Below are positions 41,975 to 50,901 of a DNA stretch of 64,000 bases, one piece after another (within the stretch, counting starts at the first letter, position 1; every line of letters starts with the position of its first letter). Position numbers and translations under genes: made by a program. Source of the stretch: Lachnospiraceae bacterium (GTDB lineage: Bacteria > Bacillota > Clostridia > Lachnospirales > Lachnospiraceae); NCBI GenBank assembly GCA_024698705.1, contig JAILQX010000018.1, positions 62,001 to 126,000 on the forward strand. Reading direction: 5' to 3'. The notes beneath the pieces are model-generated. The model did not search any database and had not been told where the DNA came from. It saw only the letters and a program-made list of their open reading frames with translations.

Positions 41975-43699
41975 TCAGAATCCCTGGTATATAAACTCAG
42001 CCGCATCATATCCCGGACCGTAGTTTCCGAGCAGTATTACGACAAATATAAAAGCAAGTATGATGATCCATCTCACTGCTATATTCTGCCTTGCGATCAC
42101 ATCTCTCACATCCTGTTTTACTGCACCGGCTTTAGCACCCTGTTTTGTTACGGTAACTTCAGCACCATGCTTCAACACGCCTTCTTTACTACCCTGCTTT
42201 TCATTTATCAATGACATGATCCACAGCAATAGCATTGAAAGCGCAAGGATGACCCAATCTTTCAAGGCCAGCAGAGCGAAGATGTTACCGCCGGGTACTC
42301 CGGGATCTCCGAACGCATGAGCTTTTGCCGTCCATCCCGTAAGGATCCTTCCAAGCATACGCCATCCGTCTGTCAGGCTCCCTGCGTTGAAAAACATAAA
42401 TCCAAATGATATCAGCAGAAATGTCCTTATCTGTTTCAAAAGCTTTACAACCGCTGATCCGATGTCGAAAGACGGGGCTGCGGTTTTATGCACTTCTTCT
42501 TTCTTTGAAGAGGCCAGTCTGTCTTCGGCCTGTTCTTCTTTCTTTGAAGAAGTCGATCTGTCTTCTGACTGTTTTTTCCTACGTTCTTTTCCGTGCTTTT
42601 CCAGTTGTTCTCCAACGATTATGTAGATGCATTGCAATATGCCTGTACCCCAGATATATTTCCATGCACCGCCATGCCACAAGCCCGAACAGCACCATAA
42701 TATAATAAGCGCAAGATACGTGGTCCGCTGCTTTGCTTTCTTCCTGCCGTATTTTGCAGTGAGTTTTTCCTGCATATTCATGAATCTGTCGGTTCTCAGC
42801 AAGGGATAAAGGATGTAATCCCTTAACCACGCACCAAGTGTTATATGCCATCTCTGCCAGAATTCCCGGATCGTACATGAAAAGAAAGGCTGTCTGAAGT
42901 TTTCAGGCAGATTTATGCCCATCGCTTCTGATATGCCCATTATGATATCCATGGATCCGGAGAAATTTGTATATAGCCTGAACGTAAAGAGCAGCGCCGC
43001 CACAAATACATGTGAACCCGGATAATCACTGTAGTTCTCGAATACCGGACGCACTGCCGTTTCCAACCTCTCGGAAATAACAAGGACCTTAAAGAAACCT
43101 ATGATGATCCTGCCAAGTCCGTATGTGAATTTTCTGTAATCAAAGCCGTGCCCTTCAATAAGCTTTCCGTTCATTTCCTTATATCGCATGATCGGACCGC
43201 TTACAAGTACAGGGAAATACATACCGAACAAAAGCAGTTTAAAATAATTTTTCTCCGGTTTGCCTACCTCATAATACACGTCAAAAATATACGAGAGTAT
43301 CGACATTGTATAGAATGATATTCCCAGTGGTGCCGGAAAATGCAATACTGCCGGAGTTTCCGCTCCGGGTACACATCTGCCGATAACGGCATTGTATGTG
43401 TAAACGCCGAGATTAAGATACCTTAAGACCACCAGAACTCCGAGGTTTGCCAGAAGCGAAAGCCACAGAAGGCATTTTCGTCTTTTCTTATCCATACCGG
43501 CAGTCATCCTGTTGGTACATATCCATGCGATAAGGATACCGAATACAGGATACAGAATAAGTATCATTTCCCCCGCAAGTGCCGCGTATACAAGGCTGCA
43601 CAGCAAAAGATATGGCCATTTGGCTTTTTTAGGCAGACAGTAATAAAGCAGTATCACCGCTGCAAAGAATCCCATATAAGACAGGGATGTTATACCCAT
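41975..43699 (-). CDS. MBOAT-family acyltransferase (DltB/AlgI-like), with repeat-bearing loops
   Basis: About 574 residues with 10-12 helices. Family motifs: YTNFSGSMDIIMGI, FWQRWHITLGAWLRDYILYP and WCCSGLWHGGAWKYIWG with the essential histidine. Two charged loops are expanded. One has a 13-residue tandem repeat (QSEDRSTSSKKEE, QAEDRLASSKKEE); the other has KQGSKEGVLKHGAEV-type repeats. A GTG lies at 43711, but ATG 43699 has GAGG 7 nt upstream and is preferred. It follows the acyl carrier gene by 8 nt, so the carrier probably hands its acyl group to this protein for transfer to the outside, as DltC does to DltB. Confidence 0.9.
   Translation of the reverse strand: MGITSLSYMGFFAAVILLYYCLPKKAKWPYLLLCSLVYAALAGEMILILYPVFGILIAWICTNRMTAGMDKKRRKCLLWLSLLANLGVLVVLRYLNLGVYTYNAVIGRCVPGAETPAVLHFPAPLGISFYTMSILSYIFDVYYEVGKPEKNYFKLLLFGMYFPVLVSGPIMRYKEMNGKLIEGHGFDYRKFTYGLGRIIIGFFKVLVISERLETAVRPVFENYSDYPGSHVFVAALLFTFRLYTNFSGSMDIIMGISEAMGINLPENFRQPFFSCTIREFWQRWHITLGAWLRDYILYPLLRTDRFMNMQEKLTAKYGRKKAKQRTTYLALIILWCCSGLWHGGAWKYIWGTGILQCIYIIVGEQLEKHGKERRKKQSEDRSTSSKKEEQAEDRLASSKKEEVHKTAAPSFDIGSAVVKLLKQIRTFLLISFGFMFFNAGSLTDGWRMLGRILTGWTAKAHAFGDPGVPGGNIFALLALKDWVILALSMLLLWIMSLINEKQGSKEGVLKHGAEVTVTKQGAKAGAVKQDVRDVIARQNIAVRWIIILAFIFVVILLGNYGPGYDAAEFIYQGF
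42494..42571. repeat. 39-bp tandem repeat in the MBOAT gene
   Basis: Two 39-bp units, each starting TTCTTCTTTCTTTG (42494 and 42533), encode 13-residue repeats in a loop of the MBOAT protein. The unit is a multiple of three, so copy-number change would keep the frame. Confidence 0.8.
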
Positions 43700-43707
43700 G
43701 ATAATCC

Positions 43708-43944
43708 TCACTGTTCCAGTATGCAGTCAACCATCTCACCGACGTTTTCAAAACCCATGATCTGAGCCATTGTGAATTTGACATCAAATTCCTTCTCAAT
43801 GGCAGCTACAAGATTGATGTGCTCAAGTGAATCCCAATCCTCGATGTCATCCGAAGTTGTCTCATCATTCACTTCCAGTTCTTCGTCGTCAAAGACTTCC
43901 CTGAATACATCATTGAGCCTTACATATACTTCTTCTCTTGTCAT
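43708..43944 (-). CDS. Acyl carrier protein (DltC-sized)
   Basis: A 78-residue acidic four-helix carrier. DIEDWDSLEHINLV (about 33-46) contains the DSL motif whose Ser39 takes 4'-phosphopantetheine. The length matches DltC (about 79) as well as fatty-acid ACP. GGAGG stands 7 nt before the ATG. It sits between the GT2-SGNH fusion and the MBOAT gene, the same arrangement as dltC beside dltB and dltD. No DltA-type adenylating ligase is in the window, so the acyl group must be loaded by another enzyme. Confidence 0.92.
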   Translation of the reverse strand: MTREEVYVRLNDVFREVFDDEELEVNDETTSDDIEDWDSLEHINLVAAIEKEFDVKFTMAQIMGFENVGEMVDCILEQ

Positions 43945-44003
43945 AAAAACCTCCGGTTTTATATAAAAAAGTCTTATTAGCTTTCAAAGCCATTGTCAGC
44001 CGA

Positions 44004-45953
44004 TCATTTTTCGATCGGTACTGCCGAGTTATATTGCTCCGTAAAATGCCTGTAAGCCGTGTCCCAGTCGTCAGTAACCGCTTCGGATTTTGGGGAAATG
44101 ACATCATAATTACCCACCACAAACTGCCCGAGAACATCGGAGCACTTTACTGCTCCCCATACATTTGTGTGGGCTCCGTCATCTATGTCGGTCCTGTAGT
44201 CAAAACCCATTTCATCGTACAGAAAATTAAGATCAATAAACTCAAAACCTGCTTCTTTTACTATATCCGAGCAATAATTCATCATCGGTTCGTAATCATC
44301 GGACTCATCTCTGGGCGTCACCACAAATAATGCGTCCAGATCATTTTCCTTCAAAAAAGCAATCAGATCTCTCAGGACCGCTTCTTCACTTGAAGGTATC
44401 GGTTTTCTGTCTTTGGTATAGAGATCGGGCGTTTCTTTTCTGTACCCTTCAACATCGTATTTGAATTCAAATCCCTTATCTGCATTTTTAACGGAATAAT
44501 TGAATTTCTTCCACTCATTCGGTTCAAGCAGCATTCCCAGGTTTGAATGATATTTTATGATATCAAGCTGATATGCATATTCCTTATCGAGCATATCCGT
44601 CATGGCTTTGACGGTTTTTATCCTATGAAGGGAATAACGCATATTATCCACGGTCTCCCTTATATGCCCCTCATCTTCGGCCAGTTCTTCATCTTCCGCT
44701 ATAAATGTCCTCATCTCGATGACTATAAGTTTAGGCTCCTGATATCTCAATCCTTCTTCTATCAGGTATTTGATGGCCTTGGGGCGCTGAGAATTGGATG
44801 AGAGCGGATAAGATGTAAAGCCGTATTTTCCCCACATGTATCCCGGAGAAAAACTGGTAGCTACCGTACTTGACCCCATCATCAGAACATCTATGCTGTC
44901 TTTTTTTTCAGCGTAAAATCCGGCAAATCTGTCCTTTGTATCGCCATTGGTCCTGATTATATATGACACACTCCTGAGTAAGAATAAGAACAGGACCATA
45001 AACAGGATCGCTTTTATGATCCATACCCTGCCTACGGCTTCGGCAAATTCTTTTCTGACCTTACGTTTTGTCTTCCTGTCAGCGGCCTTATACATGTGCA
45101 GGAAACGCTTGATCTTAAATCCTCTTTTCCCGGTGAGTGCACGTTTTCCATAGTCCCAGATCATGTCTGACCACTGTCCGGAATAATCTATTCTTCCGCC
45201 AAAATACTCATTCAGCATCTCAACATGATGCGCCTTGGTGAAGAGATCGAGTTCCATATCGGCATTGGTCGCATTACGTCCGCTTACGGTGTCTCCGTCA
45301 AAGTAACGCCTGTAGGCACTCATATCATCGGGAAGGATATAGAAATCTCCCCTGTCAAGCAGTATGGAAAGAACAGTCTTATCCCTGATGAGCCTGTCTG
45401 CTTTGTAAATGATACTGTAATCGCCGCCGTCCTTATAAATATTTCTGTAAAAATGTGTTCCTGTCTGAAATACAAACCCTTTATCAAGAAAATCCTGCAA
45501 AGTAAATCTCTTGCCCAGATAATCCTTTATGGCTTTATTGTCATCATTTTCAACGACATTGCCATCCTTATCAATGATATCAAAGTCATGTGCTACGCCT
45601 ATGTATTCACTGTGTGCTTCCAGGAAATCATACTGTTTCTGAAGCTTATTATCGTCAGTCCAGATATCATCCAATTCGAGGGCTGCAATATAATCGCCCT
45701 TCGCATCCATCATGAGTTCCCACTCATTACGCGTGGCGCCGAGATTCTCATCCCTGTAATACATCCTGAACTTATCCGGATAGCGCTTTTCATATTCCCG
45801 AAGGATATCTCGCGTACCGTCTTTGGAGCAGTCCTCACCGACAAGGATCTCAAAGTCAAAATCCGTCTTCTGGGACAGGATGGAATCCAAAGCCTGTCTT
45901 ATATATAATTCATGATTGTAGGTCACGCATATGACCGAAACCTTCGGTTGCAT
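44004..45953 (-). CDS. Fusion: GT2 glycosyltransferase + membrane helix + SGNH (DltD-like) domain
   Basis: A 649-residue two-domain protein. Residues 1-270 are a GT2 enzyme (VSVICVTYNHELYIRQALDS, EILVGEDCSKDGTRD, ALELDDIWTD). A basic linker and one membrane helix (about 310-333) lead to an outside SGNH-type domain: SIDVLMMGSSTVATSF holds the nucleophile serine, and DDGAHTNVWGAVKC supplies Asp/His. The C-terminal part resembles DltD-like membrane SGNH proteins. So one chain puts a sugar transferase inside and an acyl transferase outside. It lies 59 nt upstream of the acyl carrier gene, and all three genes are co-directional. I know of no standard family with this fusion, though each half is familiar. 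Confidence 0.85.
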   Translation of the reverse strand: MQPKVSVICVTYNHELYIRQALDSILSQKTDFDFEILVGEDCSKDGTRDILREYEKRYPDKFRMYYRDENLGATRNEWELMMDAKGDYIAALELDDIWTDDNKLQKQYDFLEAHSEYIGVAHDFDIIDKDGNVVENDDNKAIKDYLGKRFTLQDFLDKGFVFQTGTHFYRNIYKDGGDYSIIYKADRLIRDKTVLSILLDRGDFYILPDDMSAYRRYFDGDTVSGRNATNADMELDLFTKAHHVEMLNEYFGGRIDYSGQWSDMIWDYGKRALTGKRGFKIKRFLHMYKAADRKTKRKVRKEFAEAVGRVWIIKAILFMVLFLFLLRSVSYIIRTNGDTKDRFAGFYAEKKDSIDVLMMGSSTVATSFSPGYMWGKYGFTSYPLSSNSQRPKAIKYLIEEGLRYQEPKLIVIEMRTFIAEDEELAEDEGHIRETVDNMRYSLHRIKTVKAMTDMLDKEYAYQLDIIKYHSNLGMLLEPNEWKKFNYSVKNADKGFEFKYDVEGYRKETPDLYTKDRKPIPSSEEAVLRDLIAFLKENDLDALFVVTPRDESDDYEPMMNYCSDIVKEAGFEFIDLNFLYDEMGFDYRTDIDDGAHTNVWGAVKCSDVLGQFVVGNYDVISPKSEAVTDDWDTAYRHFTEQYNSAVPIEK

Positions 45954-46000
45954 CTTCTGTTATGTTTCCCCGACGGTGACACGATTCACCGTCTTCTTTC

Positions 46001-46843
46001 TTATTTTTTTCCAAGGAGCATCGGCAGATAAAATACGCGCTTGATAAGCTTTATTGCTTTATTGTCCGAATAGCTCTTTCTCATGTATCGCTGCATTACT
46101 TCACTTTCAGCAGACCTGCGTTTCATATCTCTGATCCGGATATATCTTTTCTCTTCTTTTGCAGTCTTTTTGCCATAATCCGATGCGCCATTATTCACAA
46201 CACCGGTCCATGTGCCGCACACATTCGGATCATCTTTAAGGAAATCTTCAAGTCTCTCAAAGTCTTCATCCTTCCAGTTGTTCAGATGGATACATACCGT
46301 GTCGGTACCCTTAGGTGTCTGCGCTTCCCCCAGCGTACATGGAATAAATAACAGGTCCTCTCTCCTGTAGGGCTCGGCTGTATATCCGTCAGTAACATAC
46401 GTAAAACCGGTTTCATGCAATGCCTTAAGAGTATTCTCATCAAATGTATGTCCGGGAGCCATGAAATACACCGGCTTGATATCATGTTTTTCAAGCGCAT
46501 TCCTGCCCTTGACAAGTTTCTCTTTCTGCGCTTCAAATGATAAGCCTGCAAATTCGCTGAAGGGATTCGCCCTGAGCAATCCGCTGTCTTCGGTGCAATA
46601 CACATGCTCAGAACCGTGCATGGCTATGGGCCAGCCTTCCTCTTCAAGCTTCTTTATATTCTTCCAGAAGTTTTCCTCGTCCTTTTCATCCTTTACAAGT
46701 CCGGGATCCTTATTGTCGGGAACCACACCCAGAAGAGGTTTGATATCATATTTGTCAAAAATCGTCTTCAGTCTGTCAAGATTTGTCCGTACCATTCCGG
46801 GGGCTATATCATCCAGTCTGAAAAGCAATCTTTTCTCACTCAT
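46001..46843 (-). CDS. Polysaccharide-deacetylase-like protein (DUF2334 type)
   Basis: A 280-residue NodB-like (beta/alpha)7 barrel. FRLDDIAPGM (about 8-17) carries the Asp-Asp pair, IAMHGSEHVYC the first metal histidine region, and FMAPGHTFDENTLKAL the second. This is the DUF2334/polysaccharide deacetylase pattern. There is no signal peptide, so it may act in the cytoplasm, for example on a lipid-linked or nucleotide sugar. A close relative lies at 61534-62304. It is 3 nt after the AsnB gene's stop. Confidence 0.8.
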   Translation of the reverse strand: MSEKRLLFRLDDIAPGMVRTNLDRLKTIFDKYDIKPLLGVVPDNKDPGLVKDEKDEENFWKNIKKLEEEGWPIAMHGSEHVYCTEDSGLLRANPFSEFAGLSFEAQKEKLVKGRNALEKHDIKPVYFMAPGHTFDENTLKALHETGFTYVTDGYTAEPYRREDLLFIPCTLGEAQTPKGTDTVCIHLNNWKDEDFERLEDFLKDDPNVCGTWTGVVNNGASDYGKKTAKEEKRYIRIRDMKRRSAESEVMQRYMRKSYSDNKAIKLIKRVFYLPMLLGKK

Positions 46844-46846
46844 TTC

Positions 46847-48736
46847 CTATCTGACCTTTCGTACTTCAAACCATCTTGCCAGCATGAGGATCTTCCATAT
46901 TTCCCTGTCTCCCTCACCTGTGGTGATCAGCTTGTTCCACATCTTATCAACAATCTTTTTGTCGATATATTCCCCCATAAGATCGGGGATCTCATCTATC
47001 AGCGTTCTTGCCCATTCTCCCAGTTCATCTCCGGTAAGCCAGGTTTTTAACGGTACCGAAAAGCCCTTCTTGGGTCTGTCCATCATTTCCTGCGGAACAT
47101 ATCTGTACAATATGTCTTTTAATATCCTTTTGGTGGTCTTTCCGTCGTATTTATATTCCTGCGGAAGTGTCCATGCAAATTCCATAACATCCCTGTCGAG
47201 CAATGGTATCCTGCTTTCAAGCGAATACATCATACCGGATCTGTCCACTTTTACCAGAATGTCATCCGGGAGATATTGAAGCATGTCCATGAGCATCAGA
47301 TTTGACTCTGCACCCTCCAAAAATCCGTCATCGTAGGTATTTATCTTATCATCGTAAGCGTCTGCATGCCTTATCAGTTCATCAAGCAGCAGATTGTCCT
47401 CTCTGATGTTGCGGTACCATTTCTCCGGGGTATTTACTCTGAGTACAACCGAAAGCTTATGCATGAATGCATTGTTCCCGCCCGCTTTATAAATGACATT
47501 TCCCAGTGTTTCTCTGGTCTTGCCTTTCAGAACCGGCAATTTCTGCGACAGGATCTCCAGTCCGCGTCTTACGTCCCTGTAAGAATTGTAGCCGCAGAAA
47601 AACTCGTCTCCGGCATCTCCGCTGAGTGAAACCGTCACATGTTCCTTTGTCATGCGGCTCACAAGCATTGTAGGTATCTGGGAGCTGTCCGCAAAAGGCT
47701 CACTGAAGGCAGTCGGTATCTCATCGATTGTATCGAGTATGTCTATTTTTGAAACATACATCTGTGTGTGCTCACATCCGAGATGTTCTGCCGTTTTTGC
47801 CGCGTATACAGCCTCGTTGTAGGTTTCATCCTCAAATCCTATGGTGAATGTCCTCACCGGCTTATCGCTCATGCTCTGCATTAGCGCAACTGTCAGTGAA
47901 GAATCTATCCCCCCGGAAAGAAACGCGCCAAGCGGAACATCTGATATCATCTGTCCTTTTATCGAATTTTTGATGAGTCCTTCAAGGCTTTCGCTCGCTT
48001 CCTCGAAGCTTCCTTTAAACAGATTCCCTGTTCCTTCTTTTGCTACTTTCCTGATATCCCAGTATATGTCATCTTTCCATGCATCGAACGGTTCCTTAAC
48101 GGTCAGAAAATGCCCGGGTTCAAGCTTGTAAATGCCCTGATAGATACTGAACGGAGCCGGTATGTAACCGCCTTTGAAATATGTCCCCAGCACTTTGGTA
48201 TCTATTTTCCGTTCGAATTGCGGCAGACTTTCTATGGACGCAAGGTCTGATGCAAAAACAAATGCTCCTCCTACCATTCCGTAATACAGCGGTTTTTCAC
48301 CCATACGGTCTCTTGCGATATAACAGTATTTTTCTTTTCTGTCATATATCGCAAATGCAAACATTCCCTTTATGCGTTTAAGAGTCTCGGTCATGCCCAA
48401 TCGTTCGACGGCTTCAAGTAACAGTTCCGTATCGGAAGTTCCTCTGAATCTCAGACTCAGGTCTGTTTTTGTCAGTTCATCTGCTATCTCAATGTAGTTA
48501 TATATTTCCCCGTTGAATGTAATGACATATCTTTCGCTTGCACTGACCATCGGCTGGGCACCGTTCTCGCTAAGGTCTATGATAGAAAGCCTTCTGTGTC
48601 CGAAAGCGACCGGCGCTTCAGGGCACAGCCATATCCCTTCCGCATCAGGGCCTCTGTGCAAAACTCTGTCATTCATCTGATGTATTCGGTCGGACACATT
48701 ATCAATATGTCCCAATATACCGTTAATTCCGCACAT
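46847..48736 (-). CDS. asnB: Asparagine-synthetase-like glutamine amidotransferase
   Basis: A 629-residue AsnB-family enzyme. After Met removal Cys2 of MCGINGILGHI is the glutaminase nucleophile; RGPDAEG, FNGEIYNY and GTSDTELL follow. The synthetase half has the PPi loop FLSGGIDSSLTVAL. The frame opens 12 nt earlier, but the ATG at 48736 has AGGGG upstream and places Cys at position 2. AsnB homologues in O-antigen and capsule loci amidate uronic acids rather than aspartate. With a UDP-sugar 6-dehydrogenase at 62-63.7 kb, uronamide formation is a reasonable inference. Confidence 0.9.
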   Translation of the reverse strand: MCGINGILGHIDNVSDRIHQMNDRVLHRGPDAEGIWLCPEAPVAFGHRRLSIIDLSENGAQPMVSASERYVITFNGEIYNYIEIADELTKTDLSLRFRGTSDTELLLEAVERLGMTETLKRIKGMFAFAIYDRKEKYCYIARDRMGEKPLYYGMVGGAFVFASDLASIESLPQFERKIDTKVLGTYFKGGYIPAPFSIYQGIYKLEPGHFLTVKEPFDAWKDDIYWDIRKVAKEGTGNLFKGSFEEASESLEGLIKNSIKGQMISDVPLGAFLSGGIDSSLTVALMQSMSDKPVRTFTIGFEDETYNEAVYAAKTAEHLGCEHTQMYVSKIDILDTIDEIPTAFSEPFADSSQIPTMLVSRMTKEHVTVSLSGDAGDEFFCGYNSYRDVRRGLEILSQKLPVLKGKTRETLGNVIYKAGGNNAFMHKLSVVLRVNTPEKWYRNIREDNLLLDELIRHADAYDDKINTYDDGFLEGAESNLMLMDMLQYLPDDILVKVDRSGMMYSLESRIPLLDRDVMEFAWTLPQEYKYDGKTTKRILKDILYRYVPQEMMDRPKKGFSVPLKTWLTGDELGEWARTLIDEIPDLMGEYIDKKIVDKMWNKLITTGEGDREIWKILMLARWFEVRKVR

Positions 48737-48744
48737 ATTTCCCC

Positions 48745-49509
48745 TCAATGCAGCAGACGCTGCTTTAATGATGACAGATCGGACACAAGTTTCGCTTTTG
48801 TTCCCTTTATCTGTTCACAATCATAATATGTCACCGGTGTGCCACCGAAAAATTCCTTAAACTTTGTAATGTTGGCTACTTCTTCTTCCTTGCCGGCTCC
48901 GCCCCAGTCATATACGGAGAGCCCCTTTGCTTTAAAGTATTTCATTTCCTCAAAATGCAGGGCTCTGTTTGCCATGCCGATCACATTTTTATTTGTATCA
49001 TCAGTGTCATTTTTCAGCCTGAACAGCGACGCCGAATGAAGCAATCTTGTTATATCATCATCATGGATATATGTGTGGTATACGGCGATCTCACCGTTAA
49101 CAACGGCATATCCGACAGAAAATGCACGACTGTCCCTGTACTTCTTAAGTTCTTCCGCAAGTGATTCCCTGTCGCCTATCGATGAATCTTTACTTTCCCA
49201 GAATTCTTCGAAAAAATCCAGAAAATCCTCCAGCGTCTTATCATCTATCTCATCACTATCAAGAATGTGAAACTCCACATTTTCCCTGTATGCCCTGTTT
49301 ACCTCATATCTGCATCCTTTTGAAAAATGAGCTTTTATATCATCTTCACTCTCTTTAAGATCACTTATAAGTGTAATGAATGGTATTGACTGCCCTATCG
49401 GTGCCCTTGCTTCTTTATAATTGATGATCCCGTCGTCATCGATCTCCCTGTCTGCAAACCAAACCGTAATGATCGGAACGGAATGTACCTGTTTCTCAAT
49501 TTTGATCAT
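48745..49509 (-). CDS. FemAB/GNAT-like acyltransferase
   Basis: A 254-residue GNAT-fold protein of the FemAB-like type. DIKAHFSKGCRYEVNRAYRE (about 54-73) matches the 'l..s.R..i.rA' helix of these enzymes, and VNGEIAVYHTYIHDDDI plus YDWGGAGKEEEVANITKFKEFFGG are the strand and phosphate-loop segments. FemAB enzymes use aminoacyl-tRNA or acyl-CoA to build amides. In this setting it could add an amino acid to an amino sugar or uronic acid. It lies 8 nt upstream of the AsnB gene. Confidence 0.7.
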   Translation of the reverse strand: MIKIEKQVHSVPIITVWFADREIDDDGIINYKEARAPIGQSIPFITLISDLKESEDDIKAHFSKGCRYEVNRAYRENVEFHILDSDEIDDKTLEDFLDFFEEFWESKDSSIGDRESLAEELKKYRDSRAFSVGYAVVNGEIAVYHTYIHDDDITRLLHSASLFRLKNDTDDTNKNVIGMANRALHFEEMKYFKAKGLSVYDWGGAGKEEEVANITKFKEFFGGTPVTYYDCEQIKGTKAKLVSDLSSLKQRLLH

Positions 49510-49580
49510 TGTTTATGCCTCATTTATACATACTAAATCAACTTAAAATTTTACCACAAATACCCCTGATATACAAGAAA

Positions 49581-49604
49581 ACGGAACAGCCTGTGCTGTT
49601 CCGT
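49581..49604 (-). terminator. Intrinsic terminator after the SGNH gene
   Basis: A perfect 10-bp stem (ACGGAACAGC/GCTGTTCCGT) with loop CTGT is followed on the minus strand by TTTTCTTG. It lies 35 bp past the stop of the 49640-50788 gene. The opposite side is also T-rich, so it may work in both directions. Confidence 0.85.
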
Positions 49605-49639
49605 GATCCTGTTTTATTTCTTATGTTCTTTTTTGTTGA

Positions 49640-50788
49640 TCACTGGTCTATACGTTGAATGATCTGGCTCGCTATATGCTCCGCAAGTATCGTATAACCT
49701 TCTTTATTGCAATGGATACCATCCGGTACATATTGAGCATTGATGTCCGGATCGTGTGAGTTCAAAATGTTGTTATTGTACAAGTCTATCACTTCAAAGC
49801 CATATGAAGGCGCTATCACATTTATGGCATTTGCAAATTCCTCCTGCCTTACCATATTTTCGGGGTCCTCTTCATATACTCCGTCGTTTAATATCGTTGA
49901 CGGCGGGTTGATATATATCAACTTGCAATAATTCTCTTCATTGTGGTCTCTGTAGTACCACTGCATTCGTCCGAGCATATCATCCAGATCGCCGCAAAAT
50001 GTCTGCGGATTCAAACGCTGTTCGTAATCAAGTTCTCCGAACAGTTCCCTGTCTTCAAACAGACAGTCATTGCTTCCGCCCATTACTATGATGATATCGC
50101 TGTCCTTGGGTATCTCAGACCAACGGCCGCACATTGCAAAATTATCAACACAGCAGCTTATGGTCGATCCGCCGATACCGAGATTTACCATCTCCTTACA
50201 TCCGAGGATCTTCTTCATCTGGGCCGGCCAGTTGTACATTTCTTTCTCATCTGCAGGAAGTGTACTGCCTTCGGTTATACTGTCACCTATAACTGTTATC
50301 TTCACATTTGAGAAATCTATCGTGCTGTTTTCTATGACCATCTTGTCAAATGCGTTGACAGCCATCGTCTCATCATAAGATGAACGGTTCTTAGCTTTCT
50401 CCTCTAACGTGGTATCGGAATTGATCATGGGATAATCCGGGGTCCATTTTACAGGTGCCGCCTCAACACTGTTGGGCGGATAAACAGGTTTTTCTTCTGT
50501 TGCTTCCTGTTTGGCTTTTTCTATTTCTTCCGCCGCTTCGGCCTTGGCTTTCTTGTTGTCGATCAGTTCCTGCAATTTGAGTTCGGCTTCCAGTGTATAT
50601 TCCTGAACAGTCATTTTTTCATCACTGTCATTTTCTTTGATCTCAGGTGTCTGTTCTTCCACTGACGCTTCTTTATCAAAAAGATCCGTTTCATTTTTTA
50701 TCATATCTGTCAGTTTAGTTGTTCCGAGTGTTATAAATACACCAAGAAAAACGCAGCCTATTCTTATCAGCCATTCCTTCACTTTCAT
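49640..50788 (-). CDS. Membrane-anchored SGNH/GDSL hydrolase
   Basis: A 382-residue protein. A membrane anchor at 7-24 is followed by a coiled, Glu/Lys-rich stalk (about 35-100) and then a full SGNH domain: KITVIGDSITEGS (block I, nucleophile serine), NLGIGGSTISC (block II, glycine), IVMGGSNDC (block III, asparagine) and VPDGIHCNKEGY (block V, Asp-x2-His). It is probably an extracytoplasmic esterase or acyltransferase on the glycan. It is followed by a strong terminator, so it closes an operon that probably starts at 52320. Confidence 0.85.
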   Translation of the reverse strand: MKVKEWLIRIGCVFLGVFITLGTTKLTDMIKNETDLFDKEASVEEQTPEIKENDSDEKMTVQEYTLEAELKLQELIDNKKAKAEAAEEIEKAKQEATEEKPVYPPNSVEAAPVKWTPDYPMINSDTTLEEKAKNRSSYDETMAVNAFDKMVIENSTIDFSNVKITVIGDSITEGSTLPADEKEMYNWPAQMKKILGCKEMVNLGIGGSTISCCVDNFAMCGRWSEIPKDSDIIIVMGGSNDCLFEDRELFGELDYEQRLNPQTFCGDLDDMLGRMQWYYRDHNEENYCKLIYINPPSTILNDGVYEEDPENMVRQEEFANAINVIAPSYGFEVIDLYNNNILNSHDPDINAQYVPDGIHCNKEGYTILAEHIASQIIQRIDQ

Positions 50789-50837
50789 TTTTCCTCCGTA
50801 ATCTGTTGATTGATACTCAACTTATCATGATTCCATT

Positions 50838-50877
50838 TTAAGATCATTTAGTGAGAAAAGGCGAAAGCAATCTTTAA
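50838..50877. promoter_or_regulatory. Possible fifth TTAAGAT/ATCTT(T)AA unit
   Basis: In the 113-bp gap before the SGNH gene, TTAAGAT (50838-50844) and ATCTTTAA (50870-50877) face each other 32 bp apart. This is close to the 31-bp units at 41.6-41.9 kb but has one inserted T. It could be the same kind of site; chance in AT-rich DNA is possible. Confidence 0.35.
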
Positions 50878-50901
50878 GAATTTCTTAATCTTGAAATCCT
50901 G

